DNA of 15,357 nt from Candidatus Curtissbacteria bacterium RIFCSPLOWO2_01_FULL_38_11b (GCA_001774995.1 MFBO01000039.1:15124-30480); one strand, 5' to 3'. Shown: positions 1 through 8,077, counted from the stretch's first letter. Notes: generated from the sequence alone by a model not told the origin. Numbers and translations are program-made.

Positions 1-306
1 AACAATTTGCCCAACTTCTTCTTTAACGTTTTGTACCTTTTCTTCAATAACTTTTTGGACTTGGTCTATCTTTTTTTCAACTTCTTTTTTTCCTGCATCT
101 ACCTTTTTTTCGATCTTTTCCTTAGTTTCCTCGATATCTTCGTCTACTTCTTCAAGAGCATTTTGGGCTTCTTTTAAAAGCGCTTCTTTGAGCTTTTGGC
201 CGCTTTTTGTAGCAAAAAGATAGGTGAAAGCCGCACCTATAATCATTCCCGAAAGGAATGAGACAAGGTTGTTTCCTTGATCGTGGTTATGATTGTGATC
301 GCTCAT
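1..306 (-). CDS. YtxH-like small membrane protein (3' end beyond window)
   Basis: An open frame starts at an ATG at 306-304 and stays open for 102 codons to the window edge, so the C-terminus is missing. The N-terminus is His-rich (HNHNHD, residues 4-9). One membrane segment follows (about residues 14-32) and runs into FATKSGQKLKEALL, which matches the GaaxGxLlAPxSGxelR-type signature of YtxH (general-stress, cell-envelope) proteins. From about residue 40 onward the protein is a Lys/Glu-rich amphipathic helix, probably a long coiled coil (repeated EKKVDAGKKEVEKKIDQV-type heptads). It overlaps the end of the DUF948-like gene by 20 bases in another frame, so the two are almost certainly co-transcribed and translationally coupled. 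Function is unknown beyond a structural or stress role at the membrane. The family assignment rests on the short signature only. Confidence 0.8.
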   Translation of the reverse strand, partial: MSDHNHNHDQGNNLVSFLSGMIIGAAFTYLFATKSGQKLKEALLKEAQNALEEVDEDIEETKEKIEKKVDAGKKEVEKKIDQVQKVIEEKVQNVKEEVGQIV

Positions 307-568
307 GTTTTTCGGGCTTTGTATGGCCTCTTTTTAAAAGATTGGCAAGACCGGCACCGGCGGCAATGGCTGTGAAAAAATGGCCTGCTGATTCGACAGG
401 CTTTTTGACCTGCTCAACAATTACGTCTGTGTCGTCGACCAGCCTATTCATTTTCCCTAAAGTTTTTCGCAAATCTCTTAGGACAAAGAAAGCCTGGAAG
501 CCAATCACAACGAGAAAGATTGACAGAACTACAGTTACAGATAGAAGGACTGCTTGTGTTAAATCCAT
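287..568 (-). CDS. DUF948-like one-TM protein
   Basis: A 93-residue protein with an N-terminal membrane helix (about residues 6-29), followed by a short basic/amphipathic region (RDLRKTLGKMNRLVDDTDVIVEQVKKPVESAG) and a second moderately hydrophobic stretch around 64-78. This layout (TM helix, then an amphipathic helix with scattered V/I at heptad spacing) is that of the DUF948/YoxC-like proteins, which very often sit beside YtxH proteins, as here. The start at 568 is required because the next Met falls after the TM helix. No Shine-Dalgarno motif precedes it; instead a perfect hairpin ends two bases before the ATG. Its stop lies inside the downstream YtxH-like gene (20-base overlap). Biochemical role unknown. 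Confidence 0.75.
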   Translation of the reverse strand: MDLTQAVLLSVTVVLSIFLVVIGFQAFFVLRDLRKTLGKMNRLVDDTDVIVEQVKKPVESAGHFFTAIAAGAGLANLLKRGHTKPEKHERSQS

Positions 569-570
569 AA

Positions 571-607
571 GGCAAGTTTAACTTGCCGCAATCGAGTTTG
601 ACTCGAT
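571..607. repeat. Two tandem perfect hairpins directly before the DUF948-like start
   Basis: Plus-strand GGCAAGT-TTA-ACTTGCC (571-587) and ATCGAGT-TTG-ACTCGAT (591-607) are two perfect 7-bp-arm, 3-nt-loop palindromes separated by three bases. No U-run follows on either strand, so they are not ordinary terminators. In the minus-strand transcript they are the last structures before the start codon at 568, where a ribosome-binding site would be expected. They could be translation-control or mRNA-stability hairpins, or a small palindromic repeat element. Confidence 0.6.
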
Positions 608-615
608 GGGCAGAT

Positions 616-667
616 AATTTGAAATTTGAAATTTTTAATTTCTAATGAATTTTTAATGTTTCAAATT
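616..667. repeat. AT-rich inverted repeat in the leader
   Basis: AATTTGAAA occurs at 616-624 and 623-631 and its complement TTTCAAATT at 659-667, inside a nearly pure A/T block (about 611-705). The repeated TTTGAAATTT-type text is low-complexity, so the arms could be partly chance. It forms the middle of the roughly 150-nt untranslated leader between the promoter at 725-753 and the DUF948-like gene. No open frame or RNA gene is visible here. Confidence 0.35.
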
Positions 668-724
668 TTAAATATTTAGATTTCATTGAAAATTGAAAAT
701 TAACATACTTAAGCCGCAACCACA

Positions 725-753
725 GATATACTTTATGGAAAATCTTTTGTCAA
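725..753 (-). promoter_or_regulatory. Promoter for the DUF948-like/YtxH-like pair
   Basis: On the minus strand a perfect -35 TTGACA (complement of 748-753) is followed after exactly 17 bases by TATATC (complement of 725-730, 4 of 6 to TATAAT). It lies just downstream of the RodZ-like stop codon and before the only gene pair that follows, so the placement is sensible. The expected start point is near 718, giving a leader of about 150 nt that contains the AT-rich repeat and the twin hairpins. Confidence 0.6.
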
Positions 754-765
754 TGTAGAAAATTT

Positions 766-1395
766 TCACCTGGCAAGACGAATAGTGCGGGTGATTTTGG
801 TCTTTGGGGAAAGTCTTTTCGAGGCAATGACCTCAATAATATTTTGGCCTTCATCAAGATTATACTGATAGGAAAAATTGCCACCAGCATCAACCGGGAC
901 AAATTCCCCTTCTATTGAAACTGTTGACTCTTCTTCTACTTTCCCACTAAATTCAACAATAGGCAAAGAGACTGTTATGTCGTCGGGTGGTTTAATTATT
1001 TCAAGTTTCGGGGAAGAAAAAATTGAAGAATATTGAATTACAATATATAAAATAAATCCAACAACTGCAAGTAAAAAAAGGCTATTGCGCACTCTTGACG
1101 GCGTGATTAAGGACCCCCTAGTATTACTTCTTTGCAATGGTTCTTTTTTGGGATATTTGGATTCATCATACTCTCTTCTGTACAGCGCTAGAACCTTTTT
1201 GGGGTCAAGGTCCAAAAACTTAGCATAAGAGCTAATGTAACCTTTAGTGAAAGTGGCTTCTGGTAAATTTTGCCAGTCCTCGTTTTCGAGAGCTTCAAGA
1301 TGCTCTATTTTTATTAGCAATTTAGCTGATGCCTTTTTAAGTGAGATGTTTTTGGAATTCCTTTGGGATGCAAGAATTTCTCCGAATTTTTCCAT
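766..1395 (-). CDS. RodZ-like transmembrane helix-turn-helix protein
   Basis: A 209-residue bitopic protein. Residues 1-70 form a RodZ-type cytoplasmic HTH (HTH_25 style: FGEILASQRNSKNISLKKAS, then EHLEALENEDWQNLP and FTKGYISSYAKFLDLDP, matching the family's F.rGyirsYakfLgLD motif). A basic linker (80-102) leads to one membrane helix (about 104-124). The outer part (131-209) is a small beta domain with GKVEEESTVSIEGEFVPVDAG and FSYQYNLDEGQNIIEVIAS, resembling a glucodextranase-B/Ig-like repeat rather than the usual RodZ C-terminal domain. RodZ links MreB and the elongation machinery to the envelope; whether this one does is inference. It lies downstream of ftsK, suggesting a cell-shape/division neighbourhood. 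No strong promoter or Shine-Dalgarno is visible directly upstream. Confidence 0.85.
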   Translation of the reverse strand: MEKFGEILASQRNSKNISLKKASAKLLIKIEHLEALENEDWQNLPEATFTKGYISSYAKFLDLDPKKVLALYRREYDESKYPKKEPLQRSNTRGSLITPSRVRNSLFLLAVVGFILYIVIQYSSIFSSPKLEIIKPPDDITVSLPIVEFSGKVEEESTVSIEGEFVPVDAGGNFSYQYNLDEGQNIIEVIASKRLSPKTKITRTIRLAR

Positions 1396-1429
1396 TGATT
1401 TTAATTTTTTAATGCAACATGCGTTTATG

Positions 1430-1580
1430 CCGAGGATTCAGCTTGAGCCTGAAAATATACTTCCGAAGGCTAAAAGTCCTCGGTTTTAGCCCATCATATC
1501 ATTCGGCTCTAGATTTTAGTTCGAGCTTTATCGGAAGTATGTTTTCTCCTTCGCTTCATCCGAGGATTAAGAATCCTCGG
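1430..1580. repeat. 151-bp nested palindromic element between ftsK and the RodZ-like gene
   Basis: The element opens with CCGAGGATT (1430-1438) and closes with its complement AATCCTCGG (1572-1580). Inside are GAAAATATACTTCCGA (1451-1466) and TCGGAAGTATGTTTTC (1531-1546), 16-base arms that pair with a single G-T wobble. Within those sits a perfect hairpin GGCTAAAA/TTTTAGCC (1468-1475/1484-1491) and a weaker GCTC/GAGC stem (1506-1526). A further copy of CCGAGGATT at 1560-1568 makes a tight 9-bp hairpin with the terminal arm. The ftsK stop codon (1567-1569) and its last sense codons lie in that terminal hairpin. No U-run follows, so it is not a simple terminator. Part of it recurs at 13162-13190. 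Confidence 0.75.
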
Positions 1581-3666
1581 ATTTTGCGAGGCTAAAATAA
1601 TCATCAGGATTTTTGACTAAGACGTCACGAGGTTTGCTACCTTCTCCTTGGCCAACTATCCCCGCTTCTTCCAGTTCATCTAAGATTCTTGCCGCCCTGG
1701 CATAGCCTATTTTAAGTCTTCTTTGAAGTAGAGAAGCTGACGCTCTGTCATATTGGCAAACTGTTCTTACAGCTTCTTCAAATAGATCATCCTGATGGCC
1801 AATGCCGCTTCCTCTCATTTTACCGATGGGCATAGTAGTTACTTCTTGTGTATATTCTGGTTCGACTCCTGATTTTTTCAAAAATCCGATTAAATTCCTG
1901 ATTTCAGTATCGGAAACGTAAACCCCTTGAATACGCATTGGTTTGGAAGCATCGGGAGGAACATATAGCATATCGCCTTTTCCTAAAAGTTTCTCTGCTC
2001 CCGGCTGGTCTAAAATAACTCTTGAATCAATCATTGAAGAGACGTTAAAAGCGATGCGGCAAGGAATATTTGCTTTAATTAAACCGGTGATGACATCAAC
2101 TGAAGGGCGCTGCGTAGCAACAACAAGGTGAATCCCCGTTGCTCTGGCCATAGCAGCCAAACGAACTACGGTGTCCTCAACTTCAACAGGTGCAAATTCC
2201 ATTAAGTTGTGCAACTCGTCGATAACAATAACTATATAGGGAAGAGCCTGAAAACCTGAAAGTTCATTAAAGCTTGAAATGTTTCTCACTTGAGCTTCAT
2301 GAAACATCTTGTATCTTCTATCCATTTCAGAAATCGCCCACTTGAGCGCAGAAAGAATTTTGTCAGGCTCGATGATTACTGGGGTTAGAAGATGGGGGAT
2401 GTCATTGTAATCGGTAAGTTCGACTCGTTTAGGATCTACTATTATAAATTTAACTTCCTGCGGGCTAGCGCGAAACAGGATAGTAGCAATTAGGGCATTT
2501 ATAAGTACTGATTTACCGGATCCTGTAGTGCCTGCAATTAGGACATGGGGCATTTTATCAATATCGGACACAACAGTGCTACCGGAAACGTCAAGCCCTA
2601 AACCGACTGCAAGTTTTGATTTATTACTATGTAATTTTTCATCAGAAAGGATATTTTTAAGTGAAACGAATTCGGGTGAAATATTAGGTATTTCGATACC
2701 TACCTGGGATTTACCTGGAATTGGAGCTTCAATTCTGACATTACCTGTTGGTGTTGCCAGGGCCAGGGCAAGATCATTTTGAAGTGTTAAGATTTTGGAA
2801 AGTTTTGTACCCATAGGAATTTCCAAAGCGTACTGTGTAATAGTCGGCCCCAGGTTCACTTCAACAACTTTGGCAGTAATTCCAAAGCTTTCAAGCGTTT
2901 TTTCAATTGTTTGAGCGTTTTGTTTAAGATTTCCTCGATTAGCCTGAATTCCGCGTGAATCTGAAAGTAATGATAGCGGTGGATATTGCCAAACTCTATT
3001 TTGATACGGCGTATTAGCAATTACATTATCGATAAGCTGGGAATTTCGCCCGGCTCCGCTGAGATCTTTTAGGCCTGGTCTTGTCCCTTGAATTTGGGTA
3101 TTTGACGGTTTTGTAATAAATTTTGGTTTTGCCGGCCCAAAAATTTTTAATTTAATTTTTTTAATTAGTTGGGCAATTTTTTTGTAGTTGTCAACTATTG
3201 CAGAGATTGCCTGCTCCAGACTTGTATTTAGCATAATAAATATAGAGATAATAAGGATAAAAAATAAAACGAAAAAGGCTCCGATTGGGGTTACTAAAGA
3301 TTTGACTACAGAGAATAAAACACTTGCTAAAACACCTGACAGATTTTCAGAAAGTGGCGAAATGAGCGCTAAAAATGAAAGCATTGCGCTTATTGCACCA
3401 AATAAAGTATTAATTTTAGCAAATTTGACTTTGATGGAAAGGAGAGGAATGCTAGCAATTATTATTAAGAAAGGGACAAAGATAGTGCCTAAGCCAAAAA
3501 GATTATAAAAATACTCGCGAAGGGCAAGGAGAATTGTAGCCTTAGTAAAAATTGAGAGCACTAGAAGACAAGCTATTGCTATTAGTAAAAAGCCAAGTAT
3601 TGTGGTTATGGTTTTCTTTTCTAAGTGAATTGGCGCAATTTTTGCTCTTCTTCTGTACCTTGCCAT
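1567..3666 (-). CDS. ftsK: FtsK/SpoIIIE-type DNA translocase
   Basis: A 699-residue septal DNA pump that moves chromosome ends through the closing division site. About four N-terminal membrane helices (roughly 19-41, 56-77, 86-115, 122-146) are followed by a basic linker, an alpha domain (about 245-330) and a RecA-like motor: Walker A GTTGSGKS (379-386), DPKRVELTDYNDIPHLLTPV (411-430), Walker B VIVIDELHNLM (479-489, where most relatives have DEFADLM), and MARATGIHLVVATQRPS (506-522). The C-terminal winged-helix gamma domain that reads KOPS-like sites is intact (ASASLLQRRLKIGYARAARI, 642-661). Length is short but normal for small-genome bacteria. The final codons and stop fall inside the arm of the palindromic element at 1430-1580. 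A bare TATAAT sits 18 bases upstream of the ATG, hinting at its own promoter. Confidence 0.97.
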   Translation of the reverse strand: MARYRRRAKIAPIHLEKKTITTILGFLLIAIACLLVLSIFTKATILLALREYFYNLFGLGTIFVPFLIIIASIPLLSIKVKFAKINTLFGAISAMLSFLALISPLSENLSGVLASVLFSVVKSLVTPIGAFFVLFFILIISIFIMLNTSLEQAISAIVDNYKKIAQLIKKIKLKIFGPAKPKFITKPSNTQIQGTRPGLKDLSGAGRNSQLIDNVIANTPYQNRVWQYPPLSLLSDSRGIQANRGNLKQNAQTIEKTLESFGITAKVVEVNLGPTITQYALEIPMGTKLSKILTLQNDLALALATPTGNVRIEAPIPGKSQVGIEIPNISPEFVSLKNILSDEKLHSNKSKLAVGLGLDVSGSTVVSDIDKMPHVLIAGTTGSGKSVLINALIATILFRASPQEVKFIIVDPKRVELTDYNDIPHLLTPVIIEPDKILSALKWAISEMDRRYKMFHEAQVRNISSFNELSGFQALPYIVIVIDELHNLMEFAPVEVEDTVVRLAAMARATGIHLVVATQRPSVDVITGLIKANIPCRIAFNVSSMIDSRVILDQPGAEKLLGKGDMLYVPPDASKPMRIQGVYVSDTEIRNLIGFLKKSGVEPEYTQEVTTMPIGKMRGSGIGHQDDLFEEAVRTVCQYDRASASLLQRRLKIGYARAARILDELEEAGIVGQGEGSKPRDVLVKNPDDYFSLAKSEDS

Positions 3667-3683
3667 TATATTTTTAATTTTAC

Positions 3684-3689
3684 ATTATA
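3684..3689 (-). promoter_or_regulatory. Possible -10 element for ftsK
   Basis: A perfect TATAAT on the minus strand lies in the 65-bp gap between the Lon-like ATPase and ftsK. At 17-base spacing the -35 position reads TACCCT, a poor match. If used, the transcript would begin about 10 nt before the ATG and be almost leaderless. In such AT-rich DNA a chance match is quite possible. Confidence 0.25.
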
Positions 3690-3731
3690 TTGGGATTAAT
3701 TGCTATAGGGTATTTAATGAGGTTCTTGACT

Positions 3732-4778
3732 CTAATCTGGTAAATACTTTTTATAATTTTGCTCACTGATAATTACATTTTGGCTCTTTTGTTCCAGTTT
3801 GGCTTTGGCAACTTTTCTGCAAATGCCGTTTATGGTCCTATCGAGTGTTCTCATTCCGGCATCAAATCCCAATGGTCTGACTATTTTTCCCCAAACTTCT
3901 TCATTAATAATTAAATCTTTTTGGCCAAGTCCTGATGCCCAAAGAGCTCTGGGTAATAGATAATTTCTGCCGATTGTTATTTTTTGCTCATCTGTATAAC
4001 TTGGCATTTCAAGAATTTCTAACCTGTCTAGCACCGCCGTTGCGATGCCTTGAATGTTATTGGCTGTCGTTATAAAGAGAACGTCTGAAAGATCAAAAGG
4101 ATAGTCAATGAACTGATCTAGAAATTTGCTATTTTGTTCAGGGTCTAATAGTTCAACTAAAACGCCCATAATATCTGATTTAGAATCATCTGTTACCCTA
4201 TCTATCTCGTCAAGAATAATTACCGGATTATTTGTTTGGACACGCCTCAAAACTTTGATAACTTGTCCGGGTTCAGCGCCTGGATATGCGCGTGATTTAC
4301 CTCTAAGCTGGAGGGCATCCCCCATTCCTCCCATCGGAATCCGGCCGAATTTACGACTGATAGCCTCTGCAATCGAAATGGCCATAGTTGTTTTTCCGGT
4401 ACCGACTAATCCTAATAATAAAAGGGCCGGGGCTCTTGTCTTTTCACCTCTTGAACGTTTCAAGCTCTCAATTGAAATATACTCCAGAATTCTTTCTTTG
4501 AGGGTTTCCAGTCCGAAATGGTTTTTGTCCAGAATTTTTTTGACGTGCTCAAGAGATAGTATATCCTGGCTTTTTTTATTCCAGGGAAGATTAACAATCC
4601 AATCCAAGTATCTGGAAACAGAATCATATTCTTGAGAAAATCCTTGGGCTCTCGCAAGCCTTGTAAGCCTATCGACCATGGCCTTGGATTTTTGGTATAA
4701 ATCTGGGGGTAACTGCGAGCTTGTTAATTTCTCTTCCAGTAGCCTGATATCTTCAAACTGGGCAGGTGAGGTACTCAT
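3732..4778 (-). CDS. Lon-type AAA+ ATPase without a protease domain
   Basis: A 348-residue protein that aligns with the middle of Lon. Residues 10-66 resemble the helical segment before the ATPase (ending YLDWIVNLPW, as in Lon's YLDWLxxLPW), and 85-345 the AAA+ module. Walker A GLVGTGKT (123-130), Walker B VIILDEID (186-193), sensor 1 TTAN (237-240), arginine finger R252 (LDRLE) and sensor-2 region AGMR (307-310) are all present, so ATP hydrolysis is likely. The pore-loop region GGMGDALQLRGKSRAYPG keeps the aromatic Y165. The LAN substrate domain and the C-terminal S16 Ser-Lys protease are both absent. Only 65 bp separate the stop from ftsK, so this is not a visible frameshift. Its ATG overlaps the preceding stop by four bases (ATGA), implying translational coupling with the membrane protein. 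Likely role: unfoldase/remodelling ATPase (inference). Confidence 0.88.
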   Translation of the reverse strand: MSTSPAQFEDIRLLEEKLTSSQLPPDLYQKSKAMVDRLTRLARAQGFSQEYDSVSRYLDWIVNLPWNKKSQDILSLEHVKKILDKNHFGLETLKERILEYISIESLKRSRGEKTRAPALLLLGLVGTGKTTMAISIAEAISRKFGRIPMGGMGDALQLRGKSRAYPGAEPGQVIKVLRRVQTNNPVIILDEIDRVTDDSKSDIMGVLVELLDPEQNSKFLDQFIDYPFDLSDVLFITTANNIQGIATAVLDRLEILEMPSYTDEQKITIGRNYLLPRALWASGLGQKDLIINEEVWGKIVRPLGFDAGMRTLDRTINGICRKVAKAKLEQKSQNVIISEQNYKKYLPD

Positions 4779-5824
4779 TTGACTTTAATTAAACCAGAAA
4801 ATTTATCTCCTTTCAAAATTAATTGAATCCGCTCGATTGCGTCTATTGTGTTTATTATCTTTTGATTATTTTTTTGGGCGTTAAATTCCTCGCCAAGCAT
4901 GAAGTTTATTGAATTCTGGTTGATGGGATACTTATCTTCATTAAGCACAAAAACAGCTAGTTGTGTATCAGTGTCGATATTATGGTTTGGAAACTCTATA
5001 AAGTCTGATTCGGAATTTAAACTATCGCTCACATCAAATGCTGCTTCGCGTGATGATGCGAATATTGTCCATTTACCATTAAGAAAAAAAGTTAATGTTT
5101 GGCTACTCTCATTTTGACTTTGAGCAATGTTTAACAAATGATAGTTTATATTGCTTCTAGTTTCCTCTTTATACTGGGATGGGTCTTGTTCATTAACTTT
5201 AATATCCTCGAGGGCGTAAAGATTGATATTGTCCTTTTTTGTCAGCAATGCAAAATCGGCATTCTTGCCAAACACAAATAGATATTGACCGTTTTTGTCA
5301 TTAAAATTTAGCTTGAACCAATTTATTAAATTTTGCGGATAATTGGTCTTTTTTATAATAGATTCCCCGAACCTTGTGGTCGGGGTCCTCCCGTTCAGAA
5401 TAAAATCTAAAAGGTTTGGGGCAAACATAATTAAATTCGAAGATTTTGGTGCTTTTACAAATTCTTCTGATAAAGTTTGATCAAAGGGACTATGTGAAAT
5501 ATGGCCGTTAAAGTTTATTGAGTAATTATTTATTTTAATGTCCGCAGTTATAGGAGTAAGGTAAACTAGTGCAGCAGAAGAAGTTGCATCAAGTTGAAAA
5601 TTAATACCGTTTAGTACATTTTGAGGGATACTTAGTTGATCTAAAATTTCAAATAAATCTTTTTTTTGTTTTTCTTTTAATCTTAAACTAATCGTAAATT
5701 TGTTTTCTTTAGAATCCAGGGTAAACGTACTTTTATTTAACAAGCGAGTTGAAAAATAAAAAAATATTATAAGAGCTGTAAGCAAAATTACTAAAATTCC
5801 CAGCAAATGGGGCTTTAGCTTCAT
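4775..5824 (-). CDS. Unknown protein with one N-terminal membrane anchor
   Basis: A 349-residue protein not recognised as a known family. Residues 5-27 are a strongly hydrophobic helix after a basic N-terminus (MKLKPH), so it is a signal anchor with about 320 residues outside the membrane. That part is rich in Asn, Ile, Phe and Ser with alternating hydrophobic residues (for example QTLTFFLNGKWTIFASS and LIMFAPNLLDFILNGR), suggesting a mostly beta or mixed alpha/beta secreted domain. No cysteines or catalytic motif stand out. A distant relation to DUF3352-like surface proteins is possible but unproven. It starts 6 bases after the pnp stop and shares ATGA with the Lon-like ATPase, so the three genes form a tight co-transcribed run. 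Confidence 0.75.
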   Translation of the reverse strand: MKLKPHLLGILVILLTALIIFFYFSTRLLNKSTFTLDSKENKFTISLRLKEKQKKDLFEILDQLSIPQNVLNGINFQLDATSSAALVYLTPITADIKINNYSINFNGHISHSPFDQTLSEEFVKAPKSSNLIMFAPNLLDFILNGRTPTTRFGESIIKKTNYPQNLINWFKLNFNDKNGQYLFVFGKNADFALLTKKDNINLYALEDIKVNEQDPSQYKEETRSNINYHLLNIAQSQNESSQTLTFFLNGKWTIFASSREAAFDVSDSLNSESDFIEFPNHNIDTDTQLAVFVLNEDKYPINQNSINFMLGEEFNAQKNNQKIINTIDAIERIQLILKGDKFSGLIKVK

Positions 5825-5830
5825 GAAGTT

Positions 5831-8041
5831 TTAGCGGTTTCGTGATCTTTGGTTTCGGTTCCTATCGTATTTTTTCATATAAGGGGGTTTTGTGTGTGGA
5901 AAACTTCTTCTTCTGAAACCTGAGGGTTGGTGATTTTGGGATTCATGATCTTTATTTCCAAAAACCATAGAAAGATTTACTCTGCCCTGGTCATCAATTT
6001 CGGCAACGCGCACTTTTACTTTTTGGCCAATTTTGACGACATCTCCAACACTCTCCACCCTGAATGGAGCGAGTTGCGAGATATGAACTAATCCTTCTTT
6101 ACCGGGTAATATTTCCACCATTGCTCCAAAGGGTAAAATTCTCTTTACTTCACCTTCATATACTTCACCGGGTTGAAACTCTTTAACTATCGCTTCGATA
6201 GTTTTAGCAGCTTTTTGGCAAGCCTGGGCATCTTTACTGCTTATAGTAACAGTACCCTCGTCATTTATGTCAATAGCTGTACCAGTTTCGGCAATGATCT
6301 TATTAATAGTCCTGCCGCCTGAGCCAATAACTTCACCTATTTTGGCAGGATCAATTTTTACTAAAATTACAGTTGGGGCGTGTTTGGAAACTGAAGTTCG
6401 TGATTTGGGAATAGTATGCAGGATCTTATCTAAAATGGAAAGTCTTGCTTTTTTAGCTTTCGTGAGCGCCTCTTCTAAAATATTTATGGACACTCCATCA
6501 AGTTTCGTGTCCATTTGAATTGCGGTTACACCGTTTTTAGTTCCGGCGACTTTAAAGTCCATATCCCCTTGTGCATCTTCCTGATAGGCAATGTCGACAA
6601 TGGTGACATATTTTGATTTATCCTTTTTATCGGTAATTAATCCAATGGAGATTCCGGCAACCGGCTCTTTTATCGGAACCCCCGCATCCATGAGTGCAAG
6701 TGTCGATCCGCAAGCTGAAGCCATCGATGTTGACCCGGCGCTTGACAGGACTTCAGAAACCACCCTAATCGTATATGGAAATTCATCACCGGAAGGAATA
6801 ATCGGACTTATTGCTTTTTCTGCCAGTGCTCCATGGCCAATTTCCCGTCTGGCCGGTGCGCCTCTGCGTCTTACTTCGCCAACTGAAAACGGAGGGAAAT
6901 TATAGTGATGCATATAACGTTTAGTCTCTTCACCTTCCATTCCTTCTATAAGCTGTTCAAGTGCCGGTGATGCCAGAGTTGCAATTGAAAGTACCTGGGT
7001 GTCACCTCTTTGGAAAATAGCCGATCCATGAGTGCGGGGCAAGACTTCCACCTTTGTGGAAATTTGTCTAATCTCATCCGGACTTCTACCATCCGGTCTA
7101 ATCTTTTCAACAAGTATTTGACTTCGCAAATACTGGGCAACTTCTTCGTCCAACAAGTCTGCAATAATTTTTGGAGATAAATCGTTTATTTCCTCTTTTA
7201 TAAATTCCTCTTCTAACTTTTTAAGAGTGTCAGTAAACCAACTCTCATCCTGGAATGCCCCAGTTTTAAAATCTTTCATGACATTTTTTCCGATGTAGTC
7301 TTTAATTTTTTCTTGTGTTTTTGGGTCTGTTTTTATTGGTTCGTAATCTTGCTTAGGTTTGCCAACCTCTTTGACAAGTTCATTAATCTTATCAATTACA
7401 ATTTTCCCTTGCTCCACTGCGAACTTAAGACCTTCAACGATCGCATCTTCGATGATCTCGGATCCTTCTGCTTCAACCATCACCACTTCCTTTTCATTGG
7501 AGGCTATTACTAAATCGAGATTTGAAAGCTTCTTTTCTTCTTCGGTGGGATTAAGAATGAAGATGCCATTTTGCTTGCCCACTCTTATACCCGCAAGCGG
7601 CCCGTTCCAGGGAATATCAGAAATTGCCAGTGCGGCTGAAGTTGCAACCAGAGATACAATATCGGGATCATTTTGCTGATCGACTGACAAAACCGTGATA
7701 ATAACCTGAACTTCGGCAAGATAATCTTTTGGGAACAGGGGTCGAATTGATCTATCTATCAATCTTGATGTTAATACTGCTTCTTCTGTTGGACGATTTT
7801 CTCTTTTTATAAACCGGGACGTCGAGATTTTGCCACCGGCATAAAGTTTTTCCTCATAATCAACAGAGAGAGGAAAATAATCGATGTTGCTAGCGAGCGG
7901 TTGAGAAACTGCTGTGGCTAAAACCACTGTCTCACCGTATTGGGCCAACACAGAACCATTGGCTTGACCTGCCAATTCACCGGTTTCAAGAATAAAACTC
8001 TTGCCACCAAGATCGAATTCCTTCCTAACTTTTTTGCTCAT
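5831..8041 (-). CDS. pnp: Polyribonucleotide nucleotidyltransferase (PNPase)
   Basis: A full-length 736-residue 3'-to-5' phosphorolytic exoribonuclease that degrades mRNA using phosphate. Domains in order: first RNase PH core (about 10-225), linking helical domain (240-310), second, catalytic RNase PH core (about 315-550), KH (558-620, GSGGRTINKIIAETGTAIDI) and S1 (625-695, GEVKRILPFGAMVEI). The catalytic core shows RREIGHGALAEKA (398-410), SSAGSTSMASACGST (433-447) and ED/GDMDFK (488-497), which carry the phosphate- and metal-binding residues. A basic Arg-rich tail (708-736) follows S1. It has its own promoter (8201-8229) and a leader with a long stem-loop (8078-8164), the arrangement of E. 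coli rpsO-pnp. No Shine-Dalgarno precedes the ATG. Confidence 0.98.
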   Translation of the reverse strand: MSKKVRKEFDLGGKSFILETGELAGQANGSVLAQYGETVVLATAVSQPLASNIDYFPLSVDYEEKLYAGGKISTSRFIKRENRPTEEAVLTSRLIDRSIRPLFPKDYLAEVQVIITVLSVDQQNDPDIVSLVATSAALAISDIPWNGPLAGIRVGKQNGIFILNPTEEEKKLSNLDLVIASNEKEVVMVEAEGSEIIEDAIVEGLKFAVEQGKIVIDKINELVKEVGKPKQDYEPIKTDPKTQEKIKDYIGKNVMKDFKTGAFQDESWFTDTLKKLEEEFIKEEINDLSPKIIADLLDEEVAQYLRSQILVEKIRPDGRSPDEIRQISTKVEVLPRTHGSAIFQRGDTQVLSIATLASPALEQLIEGMEGEETKRYMHHYNFPPFSVGEVRRRGAPARREIGHGALAEKAISPIIPSGDEFPYTIRVVSEVLSSAGSTSMASACGSTLALMDAGVPIKEPVAGISIGLITDKKDKSKYVTIVDIAYQEDAQGDMDFKVAGTKNGVTAIQMDTKLDGVSINILEEALTKAKKARLSILDKILHTIPKSRTSVSKHAPTVILVKIDPAKIGEVIGSGGRTINKIIAETGTAIDINDEGTVTISSKDAQACQKAAKTIEAIVKEFQPGEVYEGEVKRILPFGAMVEILPGKEGLVHISQLAPFRVESVGDVVKIGQKVKVRVAEIDDQGRVNLSMVFGNKDHESQNHQPSGFRRRSFPHTKPPYMKKYDRNRNQRSRNR

Positions 8042-8077
8042 TTATAGTTATGGCGCTAAATCTTTAGAAGAGATATT

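Noticed and set aside
1560..1580. Hairpin at the ftsK stop as an intrinsic terminator
   Set aside because: The stem is perfect but is followed by ATGAAGCG on the minus strand, with no U-tract.
3667..3731. A frameshifted Lon protease domain after the ATPase
   Set aside because: Only 65 AT-rich bases remain before ftsK, with no S16 signature in any frame, so the domain is absent rather than shifted.
4126..4635. 169-residue plus-strand open frame
   Set aside because: It is entirely antisense to the Lon-type ATPase, whose Walker and sensor motifs are plainly coded on the minus strand; its product has no recognisable motif.
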